53,251 nucleotides of DNA from Longitalea luteola (GCF_017356035.1 NZ_JAFIQX010000019.1:1-53251); one strand, 5' to 3'. Numbered from the stretch's first letter, positions 34,538 to 43,497 are shown. Numbers and translations are program-made. Notes: generated by a model not told the origin, from the sequence alone.

Positions 34538-36773
34538 TTATTGGATTCCGAAAAAGGATTTAATCACAGTGGCCACGACTACCAGGAAAACACAGCTGCC
34601 AAACCAAGCGGCCGCCACGCGCCCGGTGTCTGGGTCCCCACTATTCCATTTTTGAATCGAGTAGGTAAAAGCATTTCAGCTTAAACCTCTCACAGAACCG
34701 TACGTGAACCTCTCAGCTCATACGGCTCTTCTTATTCAGTCATGCTGCTTGTTTCCTATTTTTAGGACTCGCAGTAGGTTTGACTCCCCATTTCCAATGA
34801 GCGAACAGATTAGGATTAGCTAACGCTATATCCCCAAGCCTGTAGATCGCTCTGGTCTTGTGTTGTCGAAACCCTTTGAATTTGTCCTGAACCCAACGAG
34901 CCAACTTCATGTTTACTGGCATCAATGCATTTTTAAGTTCTTTTACATTGTGCTGACCATAGTAATTAATCCATCCCTGAATGATAGGATTGATTTGTTT
35001 TGCAATTTCTTCAAGTGTGAGTTGCACCCAGTAGCGTCTATTCCAACTTCTCACTTCTTCCCAAATCTTTTTCTTTGCAGCATGACTAATCGCTGGAGAA
35101 AAGTTCAGGAATGATTCTCCGGTTTTATCCTTTGCACGCCGTGGCCTGAAAGTGTAACCGAGGAAATCGAACTGAATACAATCATACTCAATGTTGCGAT
35201 GGTTCTTTTTACAGTAAACAATCTTTGTTTTCGTCTCGTTGAGTTCCAACTTGCATTCTGCGAACCGTTCTTTAATGGCCTTCAGAATGAACTGTGCCTG
35301 CTTCAGGCTTACGCAGTGACAGATCGTATCATCTGCATACCGCTCGAAAGAGATGTTGGAATGTTTCCTTTTCATCCATTCGTCGAATGCGTAGTGCAGG
35401 AAAAGATTTGCGAGTACAGGCCCAATTACTGAGCCTTGTGGCACTCCCTTGTCTCTTTGCACCTGTGACCCATCTGCCAACTGGTAAGGAACAGTTAACC
35501 AACGCTGGATATACATCAATGCCCACTTGCATGTAACATGCTTGTTAACTGCCTTGATGAGAAGTTCGTGATCTATTGTATCGAAGAACTTGGAAATGTC
35601 CAGATCAACAACCCAATGAAACAAGTAGCTGCGATCCTTCGCTTTGGCTACCGCACTGAGCGCAGATTTGTTCTTTTGATACGCATACGAATCTTCATGG
35701 AAGTGCGGCTCAATGGACAGATTAATAGTTAAGACTACTACCATCTGTGCCACACGATCTCCAACTGTTGGAATACCGAGAGGTCTTTTCCCACCATTGG
35801 ATTTTGGTATTTCTACCAATTTTACCGGAGGTGGTACGTAGCATCCTGAACTCATGCGGTTCCAGATTTTATAAAGATTACCTTTGAGGTTTTCCTCAAA
35901 TTTTGCAATCGATACATCATCGATCCCGCTTGCGCCTTTGTTTGCTTTGACTCTCTGATACGCTTCCATAACAAGTTGTTTGGAAATCTCAAATGACTTT
36001 GCTTGTTTCATTAAATCCTCCTAATTGCTTAGTTGTTTAATTTAACTTGCTGAATAAGTTGACCCCTTCGCTCCACCTTCATTACAAAGGCTTCATCGCT
36101 ACTACAGGTCAATCTGCCCCTGTGCTTAACATCGGTACTTTCATTCTTACAGGTTCACTGCTTGAACTTTTCCCTTAGCATCTAAGCCCAGGTTCCCAAG
36201 TTCCTCGTAAAAGCCTCTATGCAACTCGTGCCATCTCTATACCGGATGCCGCCTGAACAGTAAACAGGTTTCCTTCAGGCTAATCCCGAACTAAGTTTAG
36301 CGTTCGGTTTTGACATCGTCTTTGCGTCTTTCGGTACCTCATTGATGGTTCCCTTGCGGTCATCTTTTGCATAGTTACCTGCCGGTTTAAACCGACTTTT
36401 CGTGCATCGCTCACGACCAAAGCTCTTAACTAAAGCCGCATGCACTGGTTTGAAACCCGCTCCTGCAAGCTGGTTCCGAGGGGCCTACCCTCATCTTTTA
36501 CGAAGCATCCAATTGCTGTTATTCAAGCAGCAATCAGTTCTTGGCACACTAAACCTTCACTGCACCGATGAGGCCGACAACAGCACCACACGCATACATC
36601 AGGTTGGTACCCGCAGCGTAGTAGCTGCGCACCTTCATATTCGCTTCATTGATACCAGCAGCCCCATCCTGGGCATAGATCGATGCTCCGACTAGTAATA
36701 GCGCCACTGTAAACGCGGAGGCATACACGACCCTCCTTTTGCTTTTTAAGCAATTCCTTACACACATTTTCAT
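34538..36773 (-). CDS. traE: Conjugative transposon protein TraE (DUF4134), split by a group II intron
   Basis: 5' exon 36773 down to 36550, 3' exon 34661 down to 34538. Exon 1 encodes a signal-like helix (FTVALLLVGASIYA) and GINEANMKVRSYYAAGTNLMYACGAVVGLIGAVKV, the first half of DUF4134. Exon 2 resumes with KWNSGDPDTGRVAAAWFGSC and the second membrane helix. Joining TA (end of exon 1) to C (start of exon 2) rebuilds a Tyr codon, giving AVKV-Y-SIQKWNSGD and a 115-residue protein of normal length. TraE is a VirB2-like pilin/channel protein. Without splicing the frame stops at once, at the TAG at 36551-36549. Confidence 0.88.
34740..36011 (-). CDS. ltrA: Group II intron reverse transcriptase/maturase
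   Basis: 423 residues. Reverse transcriptase blocks: YQRVKANKGASGIDDV, SNGGKRPLGIPTVGDRVAQ, VVDLDISKFFDTIDHELL, GVPQGSVIGPVLANLFLHYA, and the catalytic FERYADDTICHC. The maturase domain is at ~285-390 (RSWNRRYWVQLTLEEIAKQI, GWINYYGQ). There is no C-terminal HNH endonuclease: the protein ends WKWGVKPTASP plus a basic tail. It should help the intron splice and retarget without second-strand cleavage. Intact. Confidence 0.95.
   Translation of the reverse strand: MKQAKSFEISKQLVMEAYQRVKANKGASGIDDVSIAKFEENLKGNLYKIWNRMSSGCYVPPPVKLVEIPKSNGGKRPLGIPTVGDRVAQMVVVLTINLSIEPHFHEDSYAYQKNKSALSAVAKAKDRSYLFHWVVDLDISKFFDTIDHELLIKAVNKHVTCKWALMYIQRWLTVPYQLADGSQVQRDKGVPQGSVIGPVLANLFLHYAFDEWMKRKHSNISFERYADDTICHCVSLKQAQFILKAIKERFAECKLELNETKTKIVYCKKNHRNIEYDCIQFDFLGYTFRPRRAKDKTGESFLNFSPAISHAAKKKIWEEVRSWNRRYWVQLTLEEIAKQINPIIQGWINYYGQHNVKELKNALMPVNMKLARWVQDKFKGFRQHKTRAIYRLGDIALANPNLFAHWKWGVKPTASPKNRKQAA
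36012..36548 (-). ncRNA. Group II intron domains I-III
   Basis: The 537 bases between the 5' splice site and the maturase start have no gene and should form the structured RNA domains I to III. Exon-binding sequences must be here; they should pair with the end of exon 1 (…GTGAAGGTTTA). I did not work out the fold. Confidence 0.7.
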
Positions 36774-36885
36774 AACTCACTTGCTTATTTAAACTGATAA
36801 ATAATCAACCGTACACACGAAGCAACCTTGGTGAGTCAACCGGGTTCGCCCTTAAAGGGGGGACCGGCAGCTCCATTCCGTCATC

Positions 36886-37356
36886 CTAACCCATCCATAC
36901 ACGCTGGATCTCTTCGTCACTCAGATCGACAGAACAATGATTTTCTGTTTCCACTCGAATAAATTCGTCAATGTCACTTCTGTAGTTTGTCTCTGAAAAT
37001 TCCTTGTACTCCCGTACAATCAACTGCAGGCCCATGATAATTTCCTCCTTGATAAAGGATTTACCAGCGATGTCTTCCAAGAACTGGAGCAGTTCATCGG
37101 TAAGATTTTTTAACTGATTTTCCGTTTCCGCCTGGTTACGTAGCTTTGCAATGGTCCTTCCGGCCTGGGCGCTCGTTGGCGCAGCCGACGGCGTTTGCTG
37201 CTGGGGCCTTGTTAGAACCAACTTTTTCAATGCCGGTGTCTTTAACAAGCCGTATTTGTACAACAGCAGAAAAACAATCGCATAATAAACAGCAACAACC
37301 GCTATCACCACCGTCCAATACTCGCTCCAGGAAAATTTCTGCAACATAGTTTTCAA
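36886..37356 (-). CDS. Membrane protein upstream of traE
   Basis: 156 residues. One membrane helix at ~14-33 (TVVIAVVAVYYAIVFLLLYK), a Pro/Gln/Ala linker, then a soluble helical domain (QLKNLTDELLQFLEDIAGKS, IIMGLQLIVREYKEF) and an acidic C-terminus. A protein of this plan commonly precedes traE in Chitinophagaceae-type elements. Family not named; probably an inner-membrane accessory factor of the channel. About 110 bases separate it from traE. Confidence 0.6.
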   Translation of the reverse strand: MKTMLQKFSWSEYWTVVIAVVAVYYAIVFLLLYKYGLLKTPALKKLVLTRPQQQTPSAAPTSAQAGRTIAKLRNQAETENQLKNLTDELLQFLEDIAGKSFIKEEIIMGLQLIVREYKEFSETNYRSDIDEFIRVETENHCSVDLSDEEIQRVWMG

Positions 37357-37599
37357 TTTTGTTCGTGAATCGCTTTCCTGAACAAAGAAACGACTGAAAA
37401 GAAGGGGTTTTCACTCCTATTGCTCCTAGGAGCCTCAATAGCTTATTGAAAACCAATCAAAAAGAATATTATAATCGCTCCATGCGAGCGTGTAACGGAA
37501 CGGGTGAGTCGACTGATGGAAATATAAAATAGGGAAGTGATGATGTAAAGCGGCCTCCGACCCAACGTATAATAACAAAAACAGAACCTTTAAATAACG

Positions 37600-38030
37600 A
37601 TGACAAAGCTGTATTGTATAGCAATAGCCGCTGTTATTGCATCGTGTAAAAGCACGGGGAGCCAGCCGCCTGAACACCAGGGCGTGACCGTAACAACCTA
37701 TATCAAGGTAGCCAAAGGCTACCATTACTCGCCGGATGTCTGCCAATATAAGGGGTACTATATAAACCAATAGTCGATGGCACCTATTACAGGGATAGCC
37801 TCACCGGAGCTGCTGTTTATAGGTCGGAAGGAAAGATCCAATACAGTAGAATAGAGCTGAATGATGATACTCTGTTTAAAAAGACACTCGGGTTGCCGGA
37901 TGTTCGTAAGGTTACCATATCCAAAAGGGAGCTTACGGACGCCGGAAGGTTGTACACCATAGCTTGGAGGAAAAAGGACAGCGTCTTTTGCCTGCAATCG
38001 GATACATTGTTGGTGTATAACCTTCGCTAA
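37600..38030 (+). pseudogene. Lipoprotein gene with a one-base deletion
   Basis: Plus-strand frame MTKLYCIAIAAVIASCKSTG with a lipobox (IASC) runs to a stop near 37773. In another frame, coding-like sequence continues from about 37750: KPIVDGTYYRDSLTGAAVY, then RKVTISKRELTDAGRLYTIA, to TAA 38028-38030. A single missing G in the AAGGGG run near 37750 would join them (QYKGVLYKPIVDGTYY) into a ~143-residue lipoprotein. It runs opposite to the tra operon and converges on the gene at 38067. Family not recognised. Confidence 0.55.
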
Positions 38031-38066
38031 AGATGCCGCTCGCCCGTTGGCGTTTGGCAACCAACA

Positions 38067-39221
38067 TTAGGGGATTTTGCGCACGACTTTTACCATCTCC
38101 AGAAGCAAGTCAGTAACCTTACGTTTGGTCGTTTCCTCTACTGTGTAGTACTTGCCGTGAAAGTTGCCGGGAGAAATGGATTCCGTACGCTGGGAGGTAT
38201 AACAGGCCGAAATGGAACGGAACAGTTCCTGGAGATTGCTGTTTGTGATCACACCCGTTTCTTTGAACACCCGTGTGAGCAGTGCCAGCACCGGCACGGT
38301 CACTGAAGTGTTGATCTTCGGGACGGATTCGACCCGTGTGACTGTTTCTTTCTTTTGGCCTGCCTGCCGTGCTAAAAGTTCGTGTTCGATCCATGTGACG
38401 AGATAATCGCGCACCGCTGGCCGCTGGGTGTACAGGGCCTTTTCCCCTTCAAAGGGAAGCTGGTAAAAGTAACTGCGCACGTGTTCCAACCATTCCCTTT
38501 TTTCCGCATCCGTTTGGAGGCCGGAAAGTTGTTCGCCAAAAATCCCAAAGCAGAATTGCAAAAATGCGGATGAATTAAAGTTTTTTACGATACAATATGC
38601 AGCAAGCGGCGACACCGGCGAAAAAGGCTCCCTGCCGGATACTTCCCTGATGGATAGCTCCTGTAAAAAGCCATTCAGGTAGGAAAGTTGTTCAAACGGT
38701 ATCGGCCCATCGACAAACCTTCTGAGTTCGGACAAAAGGATGTCACGGAGGATCTCTTCGGTTTGGGACGGCTGTAAGGACCGTACCAGCTGCGCTTCTG
38801 CCTGCTGGACTGCCTTTCGGAACAACTCCAGCAGCGGCTTAGGCGCATAAGCGTTCCGGTCAACATGTTTTGGAAAGTATTCTTGAATAAAGCGCAGACA
38901 CTGCTGAAGGTCCGCCATCACGGCGGTGTATAAGTCAAGAAGCTGCCGCCCGTTTTCGATTTGGTGAAGGTACCGGTCTACCGTATTGAGTAGAAAACAG
39001 AGCAATGCCTGGTAACCGGAAATCAGAATGCTGAACTGCTCTTCATTTCGCTGGTGGATAGCCTCCCTCATCAACCGATCCATAAACTCATTGCGTTCCT
39101 TGCCGGACTTTTCTAAATAGGAAGAAATGTTTGAACTGCCCGGTGCTTCGTTAAGCAAACGTGCCGGCAAAATCTCATTTCGGATAAAGTTGTGCCATAT
39201 ATCGTTTTTGACGATCTGCAT
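38067..39221 (-). CDS. Helical regulator-like protein at the head of the tra operon
   Basis: 384 residues, nearly all helical (HQRNEEQFSILISGYQALLC, IPFEQLSYLNGFLQELSIRE). A separate C-terminal domain at ~305-384 has PVLALLTRVFKETGVI, SISACYTSQRTESISPGN and TTKRKVTDLLLEMVKVV. That domain is shared with the 8.4-8.6 kb gene scrap and resembles the ends of RteC-like regulators in Bacteroidota elements; the likeness is from memory. It could control transfer genes. It is transcribed towards the tra genes, about 710 bases from the next one. Confidence 0.5.
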   Translation of the reverse strand: MQIVKNDIWHNFIRNEILPARLLNEAPGSSNISSYLEKSGKERNEFMDRLMREAIHQRNEEQFSILISGYQALLCFLLNTVDRYLHQIENGRQLLDLYTAVMADLQQCLRFIQEYFPKHVDRNAYAPKPLLELFRKAVQQAEAQLVRSLQPSQTEEILRDILLSELRRFVDGPIPFEQLSYLNGFLQELSIREVSGREPFSPVSPLAAYCIVKNFNSSAFLQFCFGIFGEQLSGLQTDAEKREWLEHVRSYFYQLPFEGEKALYTQRPAVRDYLVTWIEHELLARQAGQKKETVTRVESVPKINTSVTVPVLALLTRVFKETGVITNSNLQELFRSISACYTSQRTESISPGNFHGKYYTVEETTKRKVTDLLLEMVKVVRKIP

Positions 39222-39639
39222 CTATGACCAATTTCACGCTGGCAAATGACTTGGCCTTGAACCAATGCTACATCATAAGACATTAAAACAGAATACTATT
39301 TCCACTGGACAACGGAATACCATGTCAATAATTAACCGGTAATATCTCTGTTTATCAGTAATTAAGTAGTTAAACAAATGGGTTTTCGATCGTTTATCGG
39401 CCGCTATAAAACATAGGAATGCAAAAAAGTTAGTCTGCCCTGACGAAGAATCCTGTTATGAAGAATAAGTGAGCAGCAGTATATCCAACATTTATTGTAT
39501 AATAATGTCGCACATCAACAGCCTTAACAATCGTTACCCGTTTACCTTTCCAAAGTAAGTTTTTAAGGTAGTGAACCTCTTACGAACAAGGTGACAAGCG
39601 AAAATACGCCTAACCCAACAAGGTTCAGCTTGACATTTA
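39222..39639. other. Intergenic region
   Basis: AT-rich, 418 bases. It should contain the promoter of the protein ending at 38067. I see no gene, clear terminator or repeat. Confidence 0.5.
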
Positions 39640-40209
39640 TCAATATTTTTGATTGCGTATTCGGCTAAGCGTTTCTTCTGAAACGCCTAAAAATGAAGCA
39701 ACATACCTCATTGGTACGCGCGTGATTAAGTCAGGAAAATTATTTAAAAACCACTCAAATCGTTCCCTTGTTTTCGTTGCTCTCTGCAGTTGGTAGGCAT
39801 GCTCCTCCTTGAGCATGTAATACTTTTCAATTTGGACACGAATTATAAAATTCAACTCCAAAAATGTTTTATATGCAGTTTGCAGCTCCTCATATGTGAG
39901 GTACCAAAGTTCACAAGGCTCCAAAGCTTCAATACATTCATAGGACGGTTTCTGGGAGAAAAAACTTTGTACGGATATTGCAAGCTTGTTTTGCTGCAAA
40001 AACCAAGAGGTAATTTTCTTGTCATCTTCTATATAATAGCAGTGAAGAAGCCCCGAGCTTAAGAATGAACCGATCGAATTGGTTTGGCCTTTTTTGAGCA
40101 AGAGTTCCCTCTTTTTTAGTTTACGCATTTTTAAATTCTTTAAGATGAATCGTTGCAACTCATCGCTCATTGGATGTATCGAATTAAACTGCTGGAAAAG
40201 GGCTTCCAT
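39640..40209 (-). CDS. Crp/Fnr-family transcriptional regulator
   Basis: 189 residues. Cyclic-nucleotide-binding-type beta roll at ~20-115 (KRELLLKKGQTNSIGSFLSS, YYIEDDKKITSWFLQQNK, ECIEALEPCELWYLTYEEL), a dimer helix (LNFIIRVQIEKYYML) and a C-terminal helix-turn-helix, RVPMRYVASFLGVSEETLSR. The phosphate-binding cassette of true Crp is not conserved, as is usual in Bacteroidota members, so the ligand is unknown. Monocistronic. Confidence 0.88.
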   Translation of the reverse strand: MEALFQQFNSIHPMSDELQRFILKNLKMRKLKKRELLLKKGQTNSIGSFLSSGLLHCYYIEDDKKITSWFLQQNKLAISVQSFFSQKPSYECIEALEPCELWYLTYEELQTAYKTFLELNFIIRVQIEKYYMLKEEHAYQLQRATKTRERFEWFLNNFPDLITRVPMRYVASFLGVSEETLSRIRNQKY

Positions 40210-40372
40210 ATAAAACTGTTAGCGGTTTAGATTTGTCTATAATAACGAATATAACAACTAACGGCAACAGTGAGTTGAACATTTCATAAATATTTGCTAT
40301 ATTGTGTTTACCAGAATTTCCGCCAATATCCTTTTCGTATATTAAAATTTTCTTTAACAAGAACGATCCATT

Positions 40373-41249
40373 ATGGGCAACTTACTAATTAATCAAATCG
40401 CCGTTAATGTCGAAGTTGCAATCCTGCCCTATTCAGATGAAATGACTTATTTAAAATTTCACCCAAATAACCCTTTTATAAGATGTAATCTTAACTTACC
40501 GCATCGCTATCCAGGATACGGCAGCGAAATTGCCAATCAACCTTTACCGACCAGAGATATACATTGGATAATAGAAGAGGAAATAGTCATATCTCCTCCT
40601 TCACTGGATTTAAAAAAAGCATTCAATTGTTTCAATGCAGTTCCCTCGTTAGGCACAACGAAATATTCAATAAAGTTATGCGTCGATGTGCCTAATAATG
40701 ACAAACCATTGCTTCTGCCTCCTACAACTGGGAGCGAAACCGGCCATACTTTTATAGTAGTCACAAAAACAGCCGGAGCAAAATCCATTACTCAGGTGTT
40801 CGGTTTCTACGCGATAAAACATCCCGGCTATTTGGATCCCTTTAAGGCATTACCAGGAACAATAAACAATAACCAATTAAGAGAGATTAATGCAAGCATA
40901 GAGATGGACCTGACCGAAAAACAATTCGAGACAAACAATTAGAAAAAAAGCGCTTGAGCTTGCTAAACAAAAGTATGCTGCTGACAGTTACAATTGCACT
41001 AATTTCGCGATGGATCTGTTTAACTCTGTAAGAAGGCAACCCATAACCATAGATACTTATACTTTTTATCTTCCAAATCTTAGTTTTCCTTCAAAACATC
41101 CGGCGCGAATTATATTAGATAAAACGCCGCAAATGTTGTTCAAAAAACTTAAAGACTTGAAAAAGAGTAATGATAAAGAATCATCTTGCATTGTGATAGA
41201 TCAATCCAAAAAAACAATAGCGCCATTATCACATGGCGAATGCGAATAA
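40373..41249 (+). pseudogene. Permuted NlpC/P60 (LRAT-like) protein, frameshifted
   Basis: The first frame ends at 40942 (…MDLTEKQFETNN). The rest is in another frame from about 40932 (TIRKKALELAKQKYAADSYN) to 41249. Joined, the protein is ~290 residues, with a His motif (TGHTFIVVTKTAG, FGFYAIKHPG) before a Cys motif (YNCTNFAMDLFNSV). His before Cys is the order of the permuted NlpC/P60 or LRAT papain-like fold. Standalone Bacteroidota proteins with GH.F...YNCT.FA are known to me but have no assigned role. The indel lies in GAGACAAACAATTAG near 40930. Confidence 0.5.
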
Positions 41250-41258
41250 CCCATTAGT

Positions 41259-41618
41259 ATGAAGAAATTTTTACTGATCATAGTTTCTTTAATCTTTATA
41301 ACTAATTTACCACCTTTAAATTTGATTACCGGACCCGATGATATATTATATAGTAATGGTAATGGCACCTTTACATTTGCCGAAGTAAACACCAAAGGTC
41401 GAAATTATGATTTGTGCATTAGAATCTTCGAAGCCTTTAAATCGGCCCACAACAATGATACAATATTGTATAGGATTACACCTATGTACCCTTTTAAGTT
41501 TTGGCGATGGGGAGCCTACCTCACTAAAAAAAAATATAAGTTACAATATATGTCTTGGAAAGATATAGACGCTGTTCGAGGAAAGATTCGAAATAAATCC
41601 ACCTGGCAAGACTTTTAA
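41259..41618 (+). CDS. Small secreted hypothetical protein
   Basis: 119 residues. N-terminal hydrophobic segment (FLLIIVSLIFITNLPPL) acting as signal or anchor, followed by a basic, aromatic-rich part (PFKFWRWGAYLTKKKYKL, QYMSWKDIDAVRGKIR). It starts 9 bases after the permuted NlpC-like gene and is probably its partner. Not a recognised family. Confidence 0.55.
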   Translation: MKKFLLIIVSLIFITNLPPLNLITGPDDILYSNGNGTFTFAEVNTKGRNYDLCIRIFEAFKSAHNNDTILYRITPMYPFKFWRWGAYLTKKKYKLQYMSWKDIDAVRGKIRNKSTWQDF

Positions 41619-41657
41619 TGTCCCGTAGCACCGACTTTTGAGCAATTTAATACTCCC

Positions 41658-41993
41658 TTATTTTCCCTTTTTGCTCTTAAGCCTTTTCTCCAGCTCCATA
41701 TCAGAAATTTTATAGTAATAACCGGTAAAGAATTCGTCCAGTTTCAAGTCTAGCCCTTCTAGCAGGGCTGAGATAGTTGTAAAACTTGGATTTTTCCTTC
41801 CGTTCACTATTTGATTTATACTAGCGTATGGTATGCCCGAAGAAGCTTCAAGTTTTCTCAAACTATCAATCGTCACATTATCCAGCTTTCCCTTTTGCTT
41901 ATTTGCCTTAGCAATTAACTTATTCTCCTCTATTCTCTTCATCACAGCCATCCCGAATTTCATTTTCAGTATTTCCTTCTCCTGAATAGTCAT
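41658..41993 (-). CDS. XRE-family transcriptional regulator
   Basis: 111 residues. Helix-turn-helix at ~45-95: VTIDSLRKLEASSGIPYASIN, QIVNGRKNPSFTTISALLEGL. The insert KLIAKANKQKGKLD before the helix-turn-helix is unusual for Cro/CI-type proteins. A 16-bp perfect palindrome lies 46 bases upstream of its start and is a plausible operator. Small DNA-binding regulator of the element or of the neighbouring genes. Confidence 0.8.
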   Translation of the reverse strand: MTIQEKEILKMKFGMAVMKRIEENKLIAKANKQKGKLDNVTIDSLRKLEASSGIPYASINQIVNGRKNPSFTTISALLEGLDLKLDEFFTGYYYKISDMELEKRLKSKKGK

Positions 41994-42038
41994 AGTTTAT
42001 CTAAAAAGGGAAAATGACGGAATTTTAAAAAATATTTG

Positions 42039-42054
42039 ATATGCGATCGCATAT
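42039..42054. promoter_or_regulatory. 16-bp palindrome, candidate operator
   Basis: ATATGCGATCGCATAT is a perfect palindrome lying between the XRE regulator (minus strand, start 41993) and the plus-strand genes beginning at 42414. Its position and symmetry fit a binding site for a dimeric helix-turn-helix regulator, most simply the adjacent XRE protein. No second copy was noticed. Confidence 0.5.
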
Positions 42055-42413
42055 AACTCAAAATTTTTATTACCTTAGTATGAGCATTTATGAAAGAAAA
42101 TTTATTCAGTATGATTTAACGGTATAGACATTTTATTGATTTGGCATTAACTTATGAGCTTCTCGCCACGGAAACCTGACAATTTCAACAGACGCGAGAA
42201 CGTAAGTGTAATGCCCAGCCCTTATATTTACATAGGGTTGGGCTCGCTTATGTCTTTTGTGTCTGGCCATCGAAAGATGGTTGGCCTTGTCAGGGCCTCC
42301 GTGACAAAGGGCAGGCGGGTTCCAACCCTATTGTATTTAAAATTCTTTTAGCTCCGCCCCTGAACCTTCCTCCCTCAAGGCTCATTAATCCTTTCATTAC
42401 TAAATATACTTAT
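42055..42413. other. Intergenic region with a hairpin
   Basis: No gene. A stem of GCCCAGCCCT (42213-42222) and AGGGTTGGGC (42234-42243) with one mismatch and an 11-base loop may be a terminator or leader structure; no T run follows directly. The promoter of the three-repeat protein should lie in the rest. Confidence 0.45.
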
Positions 42414-43469
42414 ATGAATGAGCCATTAACCAATTCCGCCAGCCGTACAAGGTTTTCTGGTAAATCTCACAACCATCACCCTCAATGGTCCAACCAGCCA
42501 ATACGTCTTATCGAAAAAGAAAAAAGAGATCCTTTACTGGTATTAGATGACTTTTTTGAATGTTATCATTTAAGAGATGTTCGAGAAAAACTATGGGAAT
42601 GGGTCTCGGAAGTGGTAACCAGTCCAAATGAAATTGCGAGCGAACCACTTGAACGCAGCAGCAATCTTTACTTCTATGAAAAAGTTGAAGGGCTAATCGA
42701 AGCTGCGCATATATTGAGGAGAAAAATACATAAACATAGGCGCAAAAGGCAAAAGATAAAATCTAAGAAAATTGCTCATTCAACAGAAACAGGGTCCCGC
42801 AAAGTTAATATGCATGCGAAATCAGATGCGGTTACGGTAATTGATGAAGCAGCAACTCAAGAACATATATTAAACAAGCCAAAACAACTTCAGGAATATA
42901 CGGATGAAGATCCAATGTATGTAATTACCGAAGTTTTTAAAAATGAATCGCTCGATTTTCTTAGAAACCAATTGCGCGACTGGAGACATATAGCGTTATC
43001 AGCTGACTGTGCAATATATGAAGAAGGCGAGCAACGGGAACAGTTACTAACTTTTTATGATCATTTGCTTGAACTGACAGAGGCGCTTTTTATCATTTAT
43101 GCAAAAAACCAAAATTCATCTTCCACAAGGCACATGATAGAAGCTGAAAAACAGCAGATACTTAGTCAAGAGCAAATCGCTAACCCAATGCAGGTAGTAT
43201 CTGCTTTCTTTGATCAATTCCCTTTAAATAACGCGATCCGTGAATTAAATGACTGGCAGGAAGCATCGATTTGTTTTACTGGTGTCTATCCAGAAAACAT
43301 GAGCCCATTGAGCGCATTGATCACATACCGTAATGTACTATGTTTAATAAAAGCAGCCAACAGACTAATCAGTTGGAGGTTCGACCTGCTTTCAAATGAA
43401 CATCGGCCAAATCATCAAAGCGGTTTACATACAACTGATGCCAGTTCACCCGAACGCATGGCATTCTAA
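42414..43469 (+). CDS. Three-repeat helical protein
   Basis: 351 residues with three copies of a ~64-residue unit at ~39-103, ~166-229 and ~257-320. Each begins DP/NP..V...FF (DPLLVLDDFFECYHL; DPMYVITEVFKNESL; NPMQVVSAFFDQFPL), has a central L..W (EKLWEWV; QLRDWRHIAL; ELNDWQEASI) and ends with a helix such as FYEKVEGLIEAAHIL, FYDHLLELTEALFII or YRNVLCLIKAANRLI. The first linker is very basic (KIHKHRRKRQKIKSKK). No signal or membrane segment. Function unknown; it lies just upstream of an S24-type regulator. Confidence 0.65.
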   Translation: MNEPLTNSASRTRFSGKSHNHHPQWSNQPIRLIEKEKRDPLLVLDDFFECYHLRDVREKLWEWVSEVVTSPNEIASEPLERSSNLYFYEKVEGLIEAAHILRRKIHKHRRKRQKIKSKKIAHSTETGSRKVNMHAKSDAVTVIDEAATQEHILNKPKQLQEYTDEDPMYVITEVFKNESLDFLRNQLRDWRHIALSADCAIYEEGEQREQLLTFYDHLLELTEALFIIYAKNQNSSSTRHMIEAEKQQILSQEQIANPMQVVSAFFDQFPLNNAIRELNDWQEASICFTGVYPENMSPLSALITYRNVLCLIKAANRLISWRFDLLSNEHRPNHQSGLHTTDASSPERMAF

Positions 43470-43497
43470 CATAACTACTAATCAAAGCCATAACCAT

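Larger units (their letters stand above)
34662..36549 (-). mobile_element. Group II intron inserted in traE
   Basis: About 1.89 kb. The 5' end GTGTGCC (36549 downward) fits the GUGYG consensus. Domain V is at 34694-34728: GAGCCGTATG at the 5' side and CGTACGGTTCT at the 3' side of a hairpin. Domain VI follows, with the stem GAGAGGTTTAAGC / GCTTTTACC next to the 3' splice site. The intron protein is in domain IV and ends 12 bases before domain V. The intron lies in the same strand as traE, as needed for splicing. The 3' boundary is fixed to within about one base by the restored frame. Confidence 0.9.

Noticed and set aside
34661-34662. Intron 3' end after AC rather than A
   Set aside because: The usual AY ending would place exon 2 out of frame with exon 1 ending TA; the in-frame junction is one base earlier. 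The exact base remains uncertain.
35199-35732. ORFs antisense to the intron maturase
   Set aside because: The maturase frame is complete and conserved; these are shadows.
36402-36695. Plus-strand 97-codon ORF across the 5' intron boundary
   Set aside because: Antisense to intron RNA and traE exon 1.
37435-38060. Two minus-strand ORFs over the lipoprotein region
   Set aside because: The plus strand gives a lipoprotein with a clear lipobox and consistent coding character once one base is restored; these are antisense.
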